Positions 33,118-43,014 of a stretch of DNA of 64,000 nt are shown piece after piece; the stretch's first letter is position 1; each line of letters opens with the position of its first letter. The stretch comes from Parabacteroides goldsteinii DSM 19448 = WAL 12034 (GTDB lineage Bacteria > Bacteroidota > Bacteroidia > Bacteroidales > Tannerellaceae). The notes beneath the pieces are model-generated. The model did no database searches, was not told where the DNA came from, and saw only the letters and a program-made list of their open reading frames with translations. The translations under genes were made by a program, and so were the position numbers. Location: contig NZ_KQ033912.1 of the NCBI RefSeq assembly GCF_000969835.1, forward strand, positions 1,134,216 through 1,198,215, given 5' to 3'.

Positions 33118-35115
33118 TCAGGTATTTAAAGAGGTCTTTATTGTTTTTCGTATCAATTCTTCCTCCGGAATATAAGGAAGAGTGATATGATACTGATTCT
33201 CATTATTCTTATTAAATGTTTCACTTGTTTCCAGAGCATGCCGGTTACGTGCCCAGGCACGGCGCGCCACACCGCCCATTACATCCCATAACATGGCGGA
33301 ACGTAATATTTCATCAACACGGTTACTTCCGTCGAGAACCATACCGAATCCTCCGTTTATCGCTTTACCGATACCGACACCACCACCGTTATGAAGGGCT
33401 ACCAGACTCATTCCGCGGGCTGCATTTCCGGCAAAGCACTGTACAGCCATATCGGCCATGACGTTACTACCGTCGTAGATATTGGACGTCTCCCGGAAAG
33501 GCGAGTCTGTCCCGCTGACATCATGGTGGTCACGTCCCAGCATCACCGGCCCGATCTCTCCGTCACGAACCATCTGATTGAAACGGAGCGCAATCTTCAG
33601 CCTGCCTTCGGCATCCTGATAAAGGATACGGGCCTGTGTGCCTACTACCAGATTGTTCTTTTCGGCATCGCGTATCCAGTTGTAGTTATCACGGTCCTGT
33701 CCCCGCCGGTCCGGATCGATACAATCCATGGCGGCATGGTCGGTTTTGACCAGGTCTTCTTTTTTCCCGCTCAGACAAACCCAGCGAAAAGGACCGTAGC
33801 CGTAATCAAATAATTCCGGTCCCATTATATCTTCCACATAAGACGGCCAGATAAAACCATCTTTCTCATCGATACCATTCCTGGATATATCTTTTACACC
33901 GGCATCATAAATCGCTTTCAGGAATGAATTGCCGTAATCGAAGAAATAGGCTCCGCCCTCGACCAACCGTTTTATCACTTCATAATGCCTGCGCAAAGAA
34001 CGGTCCACCAGAGCACAAAACGTTTCCTGGTCTTCCGAAAGCAAACGCGTACGTTCTTCGAAAGAGATTCCTGCGGGACAGTATCCACCCTCATAAACAG
34101 CATGACACGAAGTCTGGTCGCTCAGCAAGTCGATAGGAATAGATTCCGATGCGGCATATTCCAACAGGTCTACAATATTCCCATGATAAGCAATCGAAAG
34201 AGGCTCTTTGGCACGGCAAGCATCCGTAGCCAGGCGAAAAGCCTCGGCCTCGTTATCTGTAACCAACTGAACCCATCCCTGCGAATGGCGTGTTTCTATT
34301 CGCGATCGATCCACTTCCGCCACAATGCAGGCAGCACCGGCAATAACAGCCGCTTTCGGCTGTGCCCCGCTCATTCCTCCTAACCCGGACGAGACGAAAA
34401 GATGTCCTCGCAAGTCCTTATTCTGCGGTATGCCGAGTTTAAGACGACCGGCATTCAGGAGCGTATTGAAGGTTCCATGTACAATACCTTGCGGTCCGAT
34501 ATACATCCACCCTCCGGCTGTCATCTGACCATAGTTGGCAACCCCCATCTGGGCTGCCACATGCCAGTCCTTCTGATTATCGAACATACCGACCATCATC
34601 GAATTGGTGATAATCACCCGGGGAGCATCCGGCCTGGAACGGAACAAACCGAGCGGATGGCCCGATTCAATCACCAGGGTCTGCTCCTGTGTCATGATCT
34701 CCAGATATTGTTTGATCAACCGGTATTGCATCCAGTTCTGACAGACCTGACCTGTCTCTCCATACGTCACCAACTCATAAGGATAGAGGGCAATGTCGAA
34801 ACAGAGATTATTGTCAATCATTACCTGGAAAGCTTTTCCTTCCAGGCAGTTTCCTCGATAATCATCAATGGGACGTGCTTTCAGATCACCCTCCGGACGA
34901 TAACGATACCCGTATATTCTTCCACGGGTACGAAGCTCTTCCATAAATTCAGGTGCTAATGTCTCATGAAGTTCTTTCGGAATGTACCTTAAGGCATTTT
35001 TCAATGCTGTTTCAGTTTGTGCAGACGTAAGGGAATAACCGCGATCGGGGGCGCGGCGGATACCGGCAACAAAAGAAGGATATGCCGGCAATTGGCTACC
35101 TAGATGTATATCCAT
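33118..35115 (-). CDS. hutU: Urocanate hydratase (long form)
   Basis: This NAD-dependent enzyme adds water to urocanate to form imidazolonepropionate, the second step of histidine breakdown. The 665-residue product is longer than the roughly 550-residue proteobacterial or Bacillus enzyme and resembles the long type also seen in animals. Family landmarks include LFVSSGLGGMSGAQPKAAVI, which binds NAD. DQTSCHAVYEGGYCPAGISF holds the conserved Cys, and LVALHNGGGVGIGKAINGG follows. It is the first gene of the hut operon. A TACCTTG-like sequence at about 35177-35183 on the minus strand may be its -7 element. Confidence 0.95.
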   Translation of the reverse strand: MDIHLGSQLPAYPSFVAGIRRAPDRGYSLTSAQTETALKNALRYIPKELHETLAPEFMEELRTRGRIYGYRYRPEGDLKARPIDDYRGNCLEGKAFQVMIDNNLCFDIALYPYELVTYGETGQVCQNWMQYRLIKQYLEIMTQEQTLVIESGHPLGLFRSRPDAPRVIITNSMMVGMFDNQKDWHVAAQMGVANYGQMTAGGWMYIGPQGIVHGTFNTLLNAGRLKLGIPQNKDLRGHLFVSSGLGGMSGAQPKAAVIAGAACIVAEVDRSRIETRHSQGWVQLVTDNEAEAFRLATDACRAKEPLSIAYHGNIVDLLEYAASESIPIDLLSDQTSCHAVYEGGYCPAGISFEERTRLLSEDQETFCALVDRSLRRHYEVIKRLVEGGAYFFDYGNSFLKAIYDAGVKDISRNGIDEKDGFIWPSYVEDIMGPELFDYGYGPFRWVCLSGKKEDLVKTDHAAMDCIDPDRRGQDRDNYNWIRDAEKNNLVVGTQARILYQDAEGRLKIALRFNQMVRDGEIGPVMLGRDHHDVSGTDSPFRETSNIYDGSNVMADMAVQCFAGNAARGMSLVALHNGGGVGIGKAINGGFGMVLDGSNRVDEILRSAMLWDVMGGVARRAWARNRHALETSETFNKNNENQYHITLPYIPEEELIRKTIKTSLNT

Positions 35116-35242
35116 AACTGATGACGTTTTAAAATAAACTTACAATTTGTCAGAATAAAACAATTGCAAGTGGCCTACAAGGTAGATATTTCCGTGCAAC
35201 CGGACAATTTCGGCTATATGTTTAGAAGCATATTGTAAACAA

Positions 35243-35276
35243 GAAAAAAGGCCATCCCGCAATGAGATGGCCTTTT
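35243..35276 (-). terminator. Terminator of secDF
   Basis: An 11-bp stem (AAAAGGCCATC 35246-35256 with GATGGCCTTTT 35266-35276) continues into a T-run on the minus strand, right after the secDF stop. Confidence 0.88.
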
Positions 35277-35299
35277 CATTATTTCATAAAAACTGTCTG

Positions 35300-38200
35300 T
35301 TACTTAGCAGCTTCGGCAGCTTTTTTGTTGATCTTTCTTTTCTGTATTTCGTATGCAATCGGAGTTGCAACGAACAGTGTAGAATATGTACCTACGATGA
35401 TACCCAGCAAGATAGCGAACGTAAAGCTACGGATTGTGCTACCACCCAGGATAAAGATACAAAGTACTACAACCAATGTTGTCAATGATGTATTGAATGT
35501 ACGAGACAACGTTGAGTTCAAAGCGTCATTGATCACCTGGTAACGATCGCGTTTCGGATACAGACCGATTGTTTCACGGATACGGTCGAATACAACCACG
35601 GTATCATTGATAGAGTAACCGATAATCGTCAGGATAGCCGCGATAAATGTCTGGTCGACTTCCATAGAGAACGGTAACACTTTCCATAATAAAGTATAGA
35701 AAGAGATGATACACAATGTTGTCACTGCTACTGAGGCAAATGCACCTACTGAGAACGACCAGTCACGGAAACGAAGCAGGATATAAGCTGCCATACAGAA
35801 CATCGCGAAGATAACCGCCATGATAGCGCTGTTCTTGATGTCGTCGGCCATACTCGGTCCCACTTTCTGAGAACTCTGGATGTAAGTTGTTGTGAACTGA
35901 TCCAATGTTGTTCCTTCCGGAAGCAGCGGTTTAACGCCTTCGAACAATAATGATTCGATTTCCTGGTCTACAGCAGGATCGGCATCGTCGATCTTATAGT
36001 TGGTAGAAACACGAACCTGATCCGGTGTACCGATCGTGATAACACTTACAGCACCATCCAGTTTTTCGTCCAGCATATTACGAACTTCATCCGTTTTTAC
36101 ATCCTGTGCAAAACGAACGATATAGTTACGTCCACCGGTGAAGTCGATACCGTTATTCAAACCGATCGTCATCATGGAGATCGCTCCCAAAAGAACGATA
36201 CCGGCAGGAATCAGATAACCAGTCTTACGGGCACCCAGGAAGTTGATCTTCGGATTAGTCAACAGGTCTTTCGTGATAGATGTTACAAATGTTACATTCT
36301 TCAGTTTATCCTTAGCCAATAATGCTTCATAAACCATACGAGTCAGGAAGACCGCAGTAAGGAAAGAAGCAAACAGACCGATAATCATTGTAGTAGCGAA
36401 ACCACGGATAGGACCTGTACCGAAGTAGAACAATACAACACCTGTAATGATAGATGTCAAGTTGGAGTCGAAGATAGCAGAGAACGCGTTACTGTAACCA
36501 TCGGCAATAGCTTTGCTCAACGACTTACCGGCTCGAAGCTCTTCTTTTGTACGTTCATAGATCAACACGTTAGCATCGACTGCCATACCCAGTGTCAACA
36601 CCATACCGGCGATACCCGGCAAAGTAAGTACAGCCTGGAAAGAAGCAAGGATACCCATCGTGAAGAAGATGTTCAATACCAATGCACCGTCTGCGATCAG
36701 ACCCGGGATAATTCCGTAGAATGCACACATATAGATCATCAACAGGATCAATGCCAAAGCAAAGGAGATAACACCTGAGCTGATAGCTTCCTGACCCAGT
36801 GACGGACCGACAACGTCTTCCTGTACGATATGTACAGATGCAGCCATCTTACCTGATTTCAATACGTTAGCTAAGTCCTTCGCTTCTTCCGGAGTGAAGT
36901 GACCTGTAATCTGAGAACGTCCTCCGGTAATTTCGTCATTTACGTTTGGAGCGGAATAAACCATATCATCCAGAACGATAGCGATAGCTTTACCGATATT
37001 CTCTTTTGTCAAACGAGCCCATGCCTTAGCACCTTCTGCGTTCATGGCCATACTAACCTGCTGTTCTGAACGGCCAGCCTGCTGTACGAAGTCTGCATTA
37101 GCATCAGTTACTACGTCACCACCTAAAGCAGGCGTTCCGTCACGGTTAGTAACCTTGATAGCATATAATTCGAAAAATTGTTCTTTTTCGTCGATAGCCT
37201 TAACACCCCATTTCAAAGACAGGTTACGAGGTAACACGTCTTTCACCTGTTTCATTGCCAGGTATTCGTTAATCTTAGGAATGTCTCTTACGTTAGCCAC
37301 ACCAACGGCAGCACCACGACCTAACTGGCCGTTATACTGATTGATCTGTAACAAGGCAAACAACGGATGCTGTTTTGCAAATTCTTCCATCGACTGGTTA
37401 GCCTGAGCTTCCGGTTTATCCTGAGCGATCTGCTGTAACAGAGAATCAGCTTCGCTAGTAGCGGCAGCATTATCTGTAACAGTTTCCGTAGCAGTTGTTT
37501 CAGTACCATCGGCAGAAACAGTTTCTGTTTCAGTTACGGCTGCTTCGTCGTTATGTTCTTTCAAAACAGTAGCCAGTACATTGTCGGCAGCAACCAACTG
37601 TTGGTAAACTTCCGGCAACTGATAAGTTTCCCAAAATTCCAGGTTTGCACTGCCCTGTAACAATTTACGAACACGTTCCGGTTCTTTTACACCCGGAAGT
37701 TCCACCAGGATACGTCCTGCTGTTTCCAAACGCTGGATGTTAGGAGATACCACACCGAAACGGTCGATACGGGTACGCAATACGTTGAATGAATTATCGA
37801 TAGCACTCTTCAGTTCGTCTTTTAATACTGAAACGACCTGAGCATCTGTGCTCTGCGGAGTAATTTTATCTTTCAACTCAAATGTACTGAAAATAGCAGA
37901 CAAACGTGCGCCATTATCCAGGTTCTTGTACTCTTCTGCAAACAAGTCAATAAAGTCTTTCTGACTGGTTGCCTGGCGAGCATAAGCTAAATCCAAAGCC
38001 TTGTTGAAGTTCTCATCCTGGTTATTATTTGAAAGCGAACGGATTACATCTGCCACATTCAATTCCAGAACGACGTTCATACCGCCTTTCAGGTCAAGTC
38101 CTAAACTAATTTCCATTTCACGGCATTGCTTAAGCGTATAGCCCAGCCACACCTTCTGAGTAGATAATGAGTCCAAATAAAGACTCTCTTTCGACGGATC

Positions 38201-38323
38201 CCCTCCCGCATACTCAGCGGCTTTATTGTTGTAATATCTTGTTACAAATGAGAACGATAGATAGAACAAACATACAAGCGTAAGTAACACCGCGAAGACC
38301 CTTACAAATCCTTTGTTTTGCAT
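35300..38323 (-). CDS. secDF: Fused protein translocase subunit SecDF
   Basis: SecDF uses the proton gradient to pull preproteins through the SecYEG channel on the periplasmic side. The 1007-residue fusion has a SecD half (to about residue 640) with the first membrane helix at 8-26. SLGLDLKGGMNVVLELNVAD marks the P1 start, and TLGMAVDANVLIYERTKEEL is the conserved helix-4 segment. The SecF half (from about 690) has GLNNGIDFTGGRNYIVRF and TIIGYSINDTVVVFDRIRET. The SecD periplasmic part contains an acidic Thr/Ala-rich insertion (ETETVSADGTETTATETVTD). The fusion is usual for Bacteroidetes. Confidence 0.97.
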   Translation of the reverse strand: MQNKGFVRVFAVLLTLVCLFYLSFSFVTRYYNNKAAEYAGGDPSKESLYLDSLSTQKVWLGYTLKQCREMEISLGLDLKGGMNVVLELNVADVIRSLSNNNQDENFNKALDLAYARQATSQKDFIDLFAEEYKNLDNGARLSAIFSTFELKDKITPQSTDAQVVSVLKDELKSAIDNSFNVLRTRIDRFGVVSPNIQRLETAGRILVELPGVKEPERVRKLLQGSANLEFWETYQLPEVYQQLVAADNVLATVLKEHNDEAAVTETETVSADGTETTATETVTDNAAATSEADSLLQQIAQDKPEAQANQSMEEFAKQHPLFALLQINQYNGQLGRGAAVGVANVRDIPKINEYLAMKQVKDVLPRNLSLKWGVKAIDEKEQFFELYAIKVTNRDGTPALGGDVVTDANADFVQQAGRSEQQVSMAMNAEGAKAWARLTKENIGKAIAIVLDDMVYSAPNVNDEITGGRSQITGHFTPEEAKDLANVLKSGKMAASVHIVQEDVVGPSLGQEAISSGVISFALALILLMIYMCAFYGIIPGLIADGALVLNIFFTMGILASFQAVLTLPGIAGMVLTLGMAVDANVLIYERTKEELRAGKSLSKAIADGYSNAFSAIFDSNLTSIITGVVLFYFGTGPIRGFATTMIIGLFASFLTAVFLTRMVYEALLAKDKLKNVTFVTSITKDLLTNPKINFLGARKTGYLIPAGIVLLGAISMMTIGLNNGIDFTGGRNYIVRFAQDVKTDEVRNMLDEKLDGAVSVITIGTPDQVRVSTNYKIDDADPAVDQEIESLLFEGVKPLLPEGTTLDQFTTTYIQSSQKVGPSMADDIKNSAIMAVIFAMFCMAAYILLRFRDWSFSVGAFASVAVTTLCIISFYTLLWKVLPFSMEVDQTFIAAILTIIGYSINDTVVVFDRIRETIGLYPKRDRYQVINDALNSTLSRTFNTSLTTLVVVLCIFILGGSTIRSFTFAILLGIIVGTYSTLFVATPIAYEIQKRKINKKAAEAAK

Positions 38324-38460
38324 TTGAATCTTGAGTTTATGTTATTACATTATTTATTTTCGTTTTTTCACAGGGTGCAAATATAGGCTTTTTTTCTTTG
38401 TCAAATAGTAATTAGATTAATTATTTGTCACTCTCTTAGTTAATTTCAAGTACAAATATA

Positions 38461-38468
38461 TATCTTTG
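38461..38468 (+). promoter_or_regulatory. Bacteroidales -7 motif TATCTTTG before the DUF4468 genes
   Basis: TATCTTTG matches TAnnTTTG and lies 24 nt before the ATG at 38493. This rules out the TTG at 38466 as the start. Confidence 0.6.
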
Positions 38469-38492
38469 CCAGTAAAAAAACACAGATTGACC

Positions 38493-39530
38493 ATGAAACA
38501 GCTATTATTATTCCTTTTATTTATTCCTTCCCTGCTTATGGCACAGGAAGATCAAAAGTATTTAGCCGGTGCTATCCCTGAAGAAGGAGGCAAAGTCGTA
38601 TTTACCAAAGAGATAAATATGCCGTTGCTTTCGAAAGGGCAGATTTACGATATCATGTACCAATGGGCCGAAAAGTTCTTCAGCGAAGAAGGACGCCGAC
38701 TGGTCTATTCTGACAAGGACAAAGGCGATATTGCAGCAGTAGGTGAAGAATACCTGGTATTCCAAAGCACAGCTTTATCATTGGACCGCACACTGATGGA
38801 TTACCGCGTAACCATCGAATGCGAAGACAATGCAGCTAAAATTAAACTGGCCGGCATCCGCTACGAATACAATGTATCCTATCAGCGTGAACCTGAAAAG
38901 TACACAGCAGAAGAATGGATCACAGACAAATATGCACTGAACAAAAAGAAAGATAAACTGAATCGCGGTAACGGCAAGTTCCGTCGTAAAACAGTTGATT
39001 TTGCGGAAAATATGTTCCAGAGTGCCGATGCCGCATTCGGTATCCAGCCGGCCGGTACGGTAACACCTGCTTATGCCCTTACCCCTGCAACTCCGGTGCA
39101 ACAGCAGCAACAAACAGTCAGACCGGCAGCTCCTGCCCAGCAAATCGCACAGGCTCCCGTCGGCAACAATACAGAGGTATGCCAGGGTTTATCCGCTTTC
39201 GAACCGGATAAAATCCCGTCTACCCTATTGAATATGCTGCCGGATAGCAGAATGCAGGTAACACCGGCAGATAAAGAGAATCTGATCGAGAGATATGCCA
39301 CCTGGAAAGAAATGGGCAAGATGTTCGGAAAGAATATCGCTTCTATTTCTATCAGCCCGGAAAGTGAAGTCTACAAAGCAGTCAAAGATAACGACATCTA
39401 CACGATCACTTTCACCAAAAAAGATGATACGGAAACCTGGTTCATGATTCAGTGCGTTAAGCAGGGCGAGTCAAGCGAAGGACAACAGAAAATCGTTATT
39501 GGAGAGATACTTAACGTATGGATCAGATAA
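38493..39530 (+). CDS. Secreted DUF4468-domain protein, first of pair
   Basis: The 345-residue product has a signal peptide (MKQLLLFLLFIPSLLMAQ). An N-terminal domain follows with FTKEINMPLLSKGQIYDIMY, QWAEKFFSEEGRRLVYSD and DYRVTIECEDNAAKIKLAGI, the DUF4468 pattern (a TBP-like fold). A Pro/Gln/Ala-rich linker (about residues 195-225, with VQQQQQTVRPAAPAQQ) leads to a second globular domain resembling a flavin-reductase-like lipocalin or uncharacterised fold. Such proteins are common in Bacteroidales envelopes, but no function is known. A shorter paralogue follows 8 nt later, so the two form an operon. The start is fixed by the signal peptide and the promoter motif. Confidence 0.85.
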   Translation: MKQLLLFLLFIPSLLMAQEDQKYLAGAIPEEGGKVVFTKEINMPLLSKGQIYDIMYQWAEKFFSEEGRRLVYSDKDKGDIAAVGEEYLVFQSTALSLDRTLMDYRVTIECEDNAAKIKLAGIRYEYNVSYQREPEKYTAEEWITDKYALNKKKDKLNRGNGKFRRKTVDFAENMFQSADAAFGIQPAGTVTPAYALTPATPVQQQQQTVRPAAPAQQIAQAPVGNNTEVCQGLSAFEPDKIPSTLLNMLPDSRMQVTPADKENLIERYATWKEMGKMFGKNIASISISPESEVYKAVKDNDIYTITFTKKDDTETWFMIQCVKQGESSEGQQKIVIGEILNVWIR

Positions 39531-39538
39531 ATACAAAG

Positions 39539-40090
39539 ATGATAAAGAAAACAATATTACTGCTATTGCTGATATGTCCCGTGCTTGCTATGGCACAGGG
39601 ACATAAAGGCAGTGTAGAGTCGTGTGCCCCGATGAAAGAGGGGAAGGTTTGCTACAGCGACGAAGTAGACGTTGAAGGCGTAAAGAAAGGCGAATTGTTT
39701 AAAGCGATCGACAAATGGGCCAAGAAGAATTATGGGAAAGATGTTTTCCTGTCGAGTGTCAATTCCAACAAATCGAAAGGAACGATATTTATCAACTCCA
39801 AGGTCGAACTACTTCTGAACGATACGGATAAAACAATCGTCAAGTACAAGATGAGAATCTATTGCCACGACGAGAAATATAATGTAGAGCTGACGGATAT
39901 TTCATATCAATACGATCCGAACAACGAAAAGAAATATAAGACCTATCCGGCCGAAAACGTTATTGCCAACAATGGGAAAAGCAATACGATCGCATTGATC
40001 AAAGACCCATTACTTTTCTGTAATGCGACCTTCTTTTTTGCAGAAAATTTATTTGCCGATGTGTTTAGTGCAGCAGATAATGACGAGTAA
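39539..40090 (+). CDS. Secreted DUF4468-domain protein, second of pair
   Basis: The 183-residue product starts at the ATG at 39539 (MIKKTILLLLLICPVLAMAQ), a typical signal peptide. An upstream ATG at 39518 would overlap the previous gene and put a polar stretch before the signal. The mature part is a single DUF4468 domain (VCYSDEVDVEGVKKGELFKA, IDKWAKKNYGK, IVKYKMRIYCHDEKYNVELT) homologous to the N-terminal domain of its neighbour. It lacks the linker and second domain. The function is unknown. Confidence 0.85.
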   Translation: MIKKTILLLLLICPVLAMAQGHKGSVESCAPMKEGKVCYSDEVDVEGVKKGELFKAIDKWAKKNYGKDVFLSSVNSNKSKGTIFINSKVELLLNDTDKTIVKYKMRIYCHDEKYNVELTDISYQYDPNNEKKYKTYPAENVIANNGKSNTIALIKDPLLFCNATFFFAENLFADVFSAADNDE

Positions 40091-40117
40091 AAAATAAACA
40101 GACTATATATATTAATG

Positions 40118-40146
40118 TAAGGGGATTCCGGCAAGGGGTTCCCTTA
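40118..40146. terminator. Hairpin between convergent genes
   Basis: TAAGGGGA (40118-40125) pairs with TTCCCTTA (40139-40146) with one G-T wobble and is followed by TTTTATT. It probably ends the DUF4468 transcript and may serve both strands. Confidence 0.55.
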
Positions 40147-40148
40147 TT

Positions 40149-41264
40149 TTATTCTTCCAGGCTCAGATAGCACCATAACGGATAGTGGTCGGAATACCGT
40201 ACCTTATCAATAGTGCAGTTCATGGATTTCATATTCTTTGAATGCAATATATTATCGATGCGAAACCAGAACATATTCTGATTATAGGTTATTCCCATCC
40301 CCTGTCCGGATTCGGCAAACGAATCGACTAAAGGTCCCTGTACCGTACGATGTGCATATGAAATCGGCGTATCATTAAAGTCACCGCAAACCAGGATGTA
40401 ATCACCTTTTGCCTTTGAGATTTCTTCTGCGACGGCATCTGCCTGCCGGGCACGTATCTTAAAGGCCGGGCCCAGTTTTTGTTCAAGCGCACCTTTAATC
40501 CCATCGAAAGTATCCGTGCCGATATTTTTTATAAAAGCAGTATAGCGGCTCCGGTCCTCCATCGTCAATTTAAAAGATTCCAAATGATTATTGATCAAAG
40601 TCAGTTTCTTCCCATTCACATTCAACTCATGAATAGAAGAAGCATTGCTATCGCTTTTATATTTTATCTTCCGGCTGTTCGAGATCGGATATTTAGAAAA
40701 GACTGCTATCCCATAATCTGCATAACTAGTCTTATTTATAGGAATAACAGAACGATACGGATACATATCAAGTGCCTTATATACCTTCGAAGATGTCAGG
40801 TACTTGTCGGATTTACTCACGGCGTACTCCTGCAAACAGACAATATCGGCCCCCGAACCGGCAATATATTCGAGAATCTTATTAGGAGATTCCGTCGTAT
40901 GGTTCAGGTAAGCAAAAGCCATTACATTATAAGTCAGCACCTTCAATACATTTTCTTTTGGAATATCTTTCGTCCGGCTATGATAAGGGAAATACTTTTT
41001 CACCGGTCCCCAGCAGATCAGGATAGAACATAATCCGATCAGCAGGAAACGCCATTCCCACAAAAACAGCCAATAGAGGATAAAACAAAGGTTCAGGACA
41101 CATAAAATAGGGAAAACCAATCCCAGATAAGAAAAACTTAGGATAGTATCAGGAGAAACACGATCTGAATAAGCTGAAATAACAAACAGCACGACAATCA
41201 AAACATTGGCAAGAACGAACAATGATTTGAATAAAAGCTTCAGTGTTTTCAATCCTTCACTCAT
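40149..41264 (-). CDS. Endonuclease/exonuclease/phosphatase-family membrane protein
   Basis: The 371-residue protein has three N-terminal membrane helices (within residues 10-90) and an EEP hydrolase domain. The full set of family motifs is present: VLTYNVMAF, IVCLQEY, LINNHLES, CGDFNDTP, FRIDNIL and YSDHYPLWCYL, with the last His as the catalytic base. Members cleave phosphoesters in nucleic acids, phosphoinositides or sphingomyelin. The membrane-anchored Bacteroidetes type has no proven substrate. Its ATG overlaps the stop of the upstream rhomboid gene (ATGA), so translation is coupled. Confidence 0.9.
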   Translation of the reverse strand: MSEGLKTLKLLFKSLFVLANVLIVVLFVISAYSDRVSPDTILSFSYLGLVFPILCVLNLCFILYWLFLWEWRFLLIGLCSILICWGPVKKYFPYHSRTKDIPKENVLKVLTYNVMAFAYLNHTTESPNKILEYIAGSGADIVCLQEYAVSKSDKYLTSSKVYKALDMYPYRSVIPINKTSYADYGIAVFSKYPISNSRKIKYKSDSNASSIHELNVNGKKLTLINNHLESFKLTMEDRSRYTAFIKNIGTDTFDGIKGALEQKLGPAFKIRARQADAVAEEISKAKGDYILVCGDFNDTPISYAHRTVQGPLVDSFAESGQGMGITYNQNMFWFRIDNILHSKNMKSMNCTIDKVRYSDHYPLWCYLSLEE

Positions 41265-42139
41265 TTTTTACTTGCGTCAAATAATTGCCTTTTTTCATCG
41301 GCTGAAAGACTCTCATATCCGGAACGTTTCAATTTATCCAGAATAGCATCAAGGTCTGCCGATTCCCGGTGTTTACGGGCATTATATTCATAATCGGTTT
41401 CTGCACGTTTGTGCGTCACCTTCATTTTAGGTTTTCTCTTTCCGAGATTCACCACCCAATCCAACAGGCGATTCATCGGTGCCGTCAGGTCTTTCCCTTC
41501 CTTAATCCGCATGGCAAACCAGATACCGAATAATGCACCGCCAATATGGGCAATATGCCCACCGGCATTCTCGGAAGTAATAGCCAGCAGGTCGATCACA
41601 AAAGTGAAGAGTGCCAGATAGATCAACTTGATCCGTCCTATCAGGAACAGATTTATCTCCAGATCTTTCCGGTAGAACGATACGGCAAAAACTATTGCCA
41701 TCACCGAAGCCGAAGCCCCCATCAGATAGCTTGAAGAAGCCACCGTCTGAAAATACGGAAAGATATTATAAGCAAGCATAAACAGTATTGCACCGGCAAT
41801 ACCTCCCAGCAGATACAATCCCCCCAACTGCCGTTCGCTGAAAAATGTCAGAAACAATCCACCAAACCAGTACAACCAAAGCATATTAAAAAGGATATGC
41901 AGGAAGTCGAAATGGGTGAACATATAAGTAATGACCGTCCACGGCCGGTACATCAGCAACTCCGGCGAAGAAGGCATCTGCAAATATTGCAAAAAGGATA
42001 TTCCGGGGATATTAAAAAGGAGAAATATCACCCCCATCAACCGGATCAGGATGAAAAGCCCTACATTAATATATATGAGCTTTGCCAGTATATTTCCTGC
42101 CCGGAACGTATTCTTCAGATTAGTAAAAATACTTTCCAT
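41261..42139 (-). CDS. Rhomboid-family intramembrane serine protease, first of pair
   Basis: The 292-residue product is read from the ATG at 42139; the ATG at 42148 adds only three residues. It has the rhomboid core of six membrane helices. The catalytic serine lies in GASAS (Ser143 from this start) and the histidine in AGGHIAHIGGALFG. The L1-loop arginine and the HFDFLHILFNMLWLYWFGG segment are also present. After the membrane core comes a charged tail (KRKPKMKVTHKRAETDYEYN, ending DEKRQLFDASKK) with a short helix-rich motif common in Bacteroidetes rhomboids. The gene overlaps its upstream paralogue by about 20 nt and the downstream EEP gene by 4 nt. Confidence 0.92.
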   Translation of the reverse strand: MESIFTNLKNTFRAGNILAKLIYINVGLFILIRLMGVIFLLFNIPGISFLQYLQMPSSPELLMYRPWTVITYMFTHFDFLHILFNMLWLYWFGGLFLTFFSERQLGGLYLLGGIAGAILFMLAYNIFPYFQTVASSSYLMGASASVMAIVFAVSFYRKDLEINLFLIGRIKLIYLALFTFVIDLLAITSENAGGHIAHIGGALFGIWFAMRIKEGKDLTAPMNRLLDWVVNLGKRKPKMKVTHKRAETDYEYNARKHRESADLDAILDKLKRSGYESLSADEKRQLFDASKK

Positions 42140-42827
42140 TGTCTGCATCTTTCTTTTTCCAGTAGCGAACCATAAAGAAGCCGAACAACATACCGCCTAA
42201 ATGGGCGAAGTGTGCGACCGTATCTCCACCAAAACTGGAAACACCCATAAATAGTTCTGCCAGACCGTAAAACACAACAAAATATTTAGCTTTAATAGGT
42301 ATCGGAATAAACATCAGGAACAACGGCACATTCGGGAACAGCATAGCAAACGCCAACAGGATACCGAACACTGAACCGGAAGCCCCTATCGTGATCATCA
42401 TATTCAACGAGGGATCCATACGAACCAGTTCAAACAACGTCAGACCATTCGCACTGGCAAAAGATTGAACCGAATAGGCCCATACCAGTTCCTGTACGAT
42501 ACCGGCACCGATACCTGTCACGAGATAGAAGGTAAGGAAACGTTTCGGTCCCCACACATTTTCTAGTACACGTCCAAACATATACACCCCGAACATATTA
42601 AAAAAGACATGTGCAAAAGAGTGCGTATCGTGCATGAACATATAAGTAACAAACTGAAACGGGTAGAAATCTTTCACACCCGGAAAGTGCAATCCCAATA
42701 GTTGCACCAAATCAATCCCTACTTTCGGCAACACCAGACTGGCTACCCAGAATAGCAGGTTGATAATGATAAGGTTTTTTGTAACGGGCGGTATACTATT
42801 CAAGAACCCGGAGCCATTTTGATTCAT
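42120..42827 (-). CDS. Rhomboid-family intramembrane serine protease, second of pair
   Basis: The 235-residue product (MNQNGSGFLNSIPPVTKNLI) is a compact six-helix rhomboid. The catalytic Ser lies in TIGASGSVFGILLAF and the His in TVAHFAHLGGMLFGFFM; HVFFNMFGVYMFGR forms the early helix. ATG codons at 42830 and 42827 are both possible. The TTG at 42884 lies upstream of the apparent promoter and is rejected. It is the first gene of a three-gene operon of two rhomboids and an EEP hydrolase. Substrates are unknown. Confidence 0.92.
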   Translation of the reverse strand: MNQNGSGFLNSIPPVTKNLIIINLLFWVASLVLPKVGIDLVQLLGLHFPGVKDFYPFQFVTYMFMHDTHSFAHVFFNMFGVYMFGRVLENVWGPKRFLTFYLVTGIGAGIVQELVWAYSVQSFASANGLTLFELVRMDPSLNMMITIGASGSVFGILLAFAMLFPNVPLFLMFIPIPIKAKYFVVFYGLAELFMGVSSFGGDTVAHFAHLGGMLFGFFMVRYWKKKDADNGKYFY

Positions 42828-42849
42828 CATACATATATCAATTTGCGGG

Positions 42850-42857
42850 CAAAGGTA
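42850..42857 (-). promoter_or_regulatory. Bacteroidales -7 motif TACCTTTG before the rhomboid operon
   Basis: On the minus strand TACCTTTG fits TAnnTTTG exactly, about 20 nt before the rhomboid ATG. Confidence 0.6.
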
Positions 42858-43014
42858 AATATATTTTGATTGTTTTTCCTTCAAATAGTACTAAAACATA
42901 GTAAATCAATAAAAAAAACAGATTTTTTCTTTGCAGAATATCAAATTAAAACTACATTTGAACCGACTTTCAGGCTATCACAGATTTGTTTAATATATTA
43001 ATTATCAATCCATC

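Noticed and set aside
41261..42827. A frameshifted single gene in place of two rhomboids
   Set aside because: Each frame has its own complete set of rhomboid helices and catalytic Ser and His, so they are two overlapping genes.
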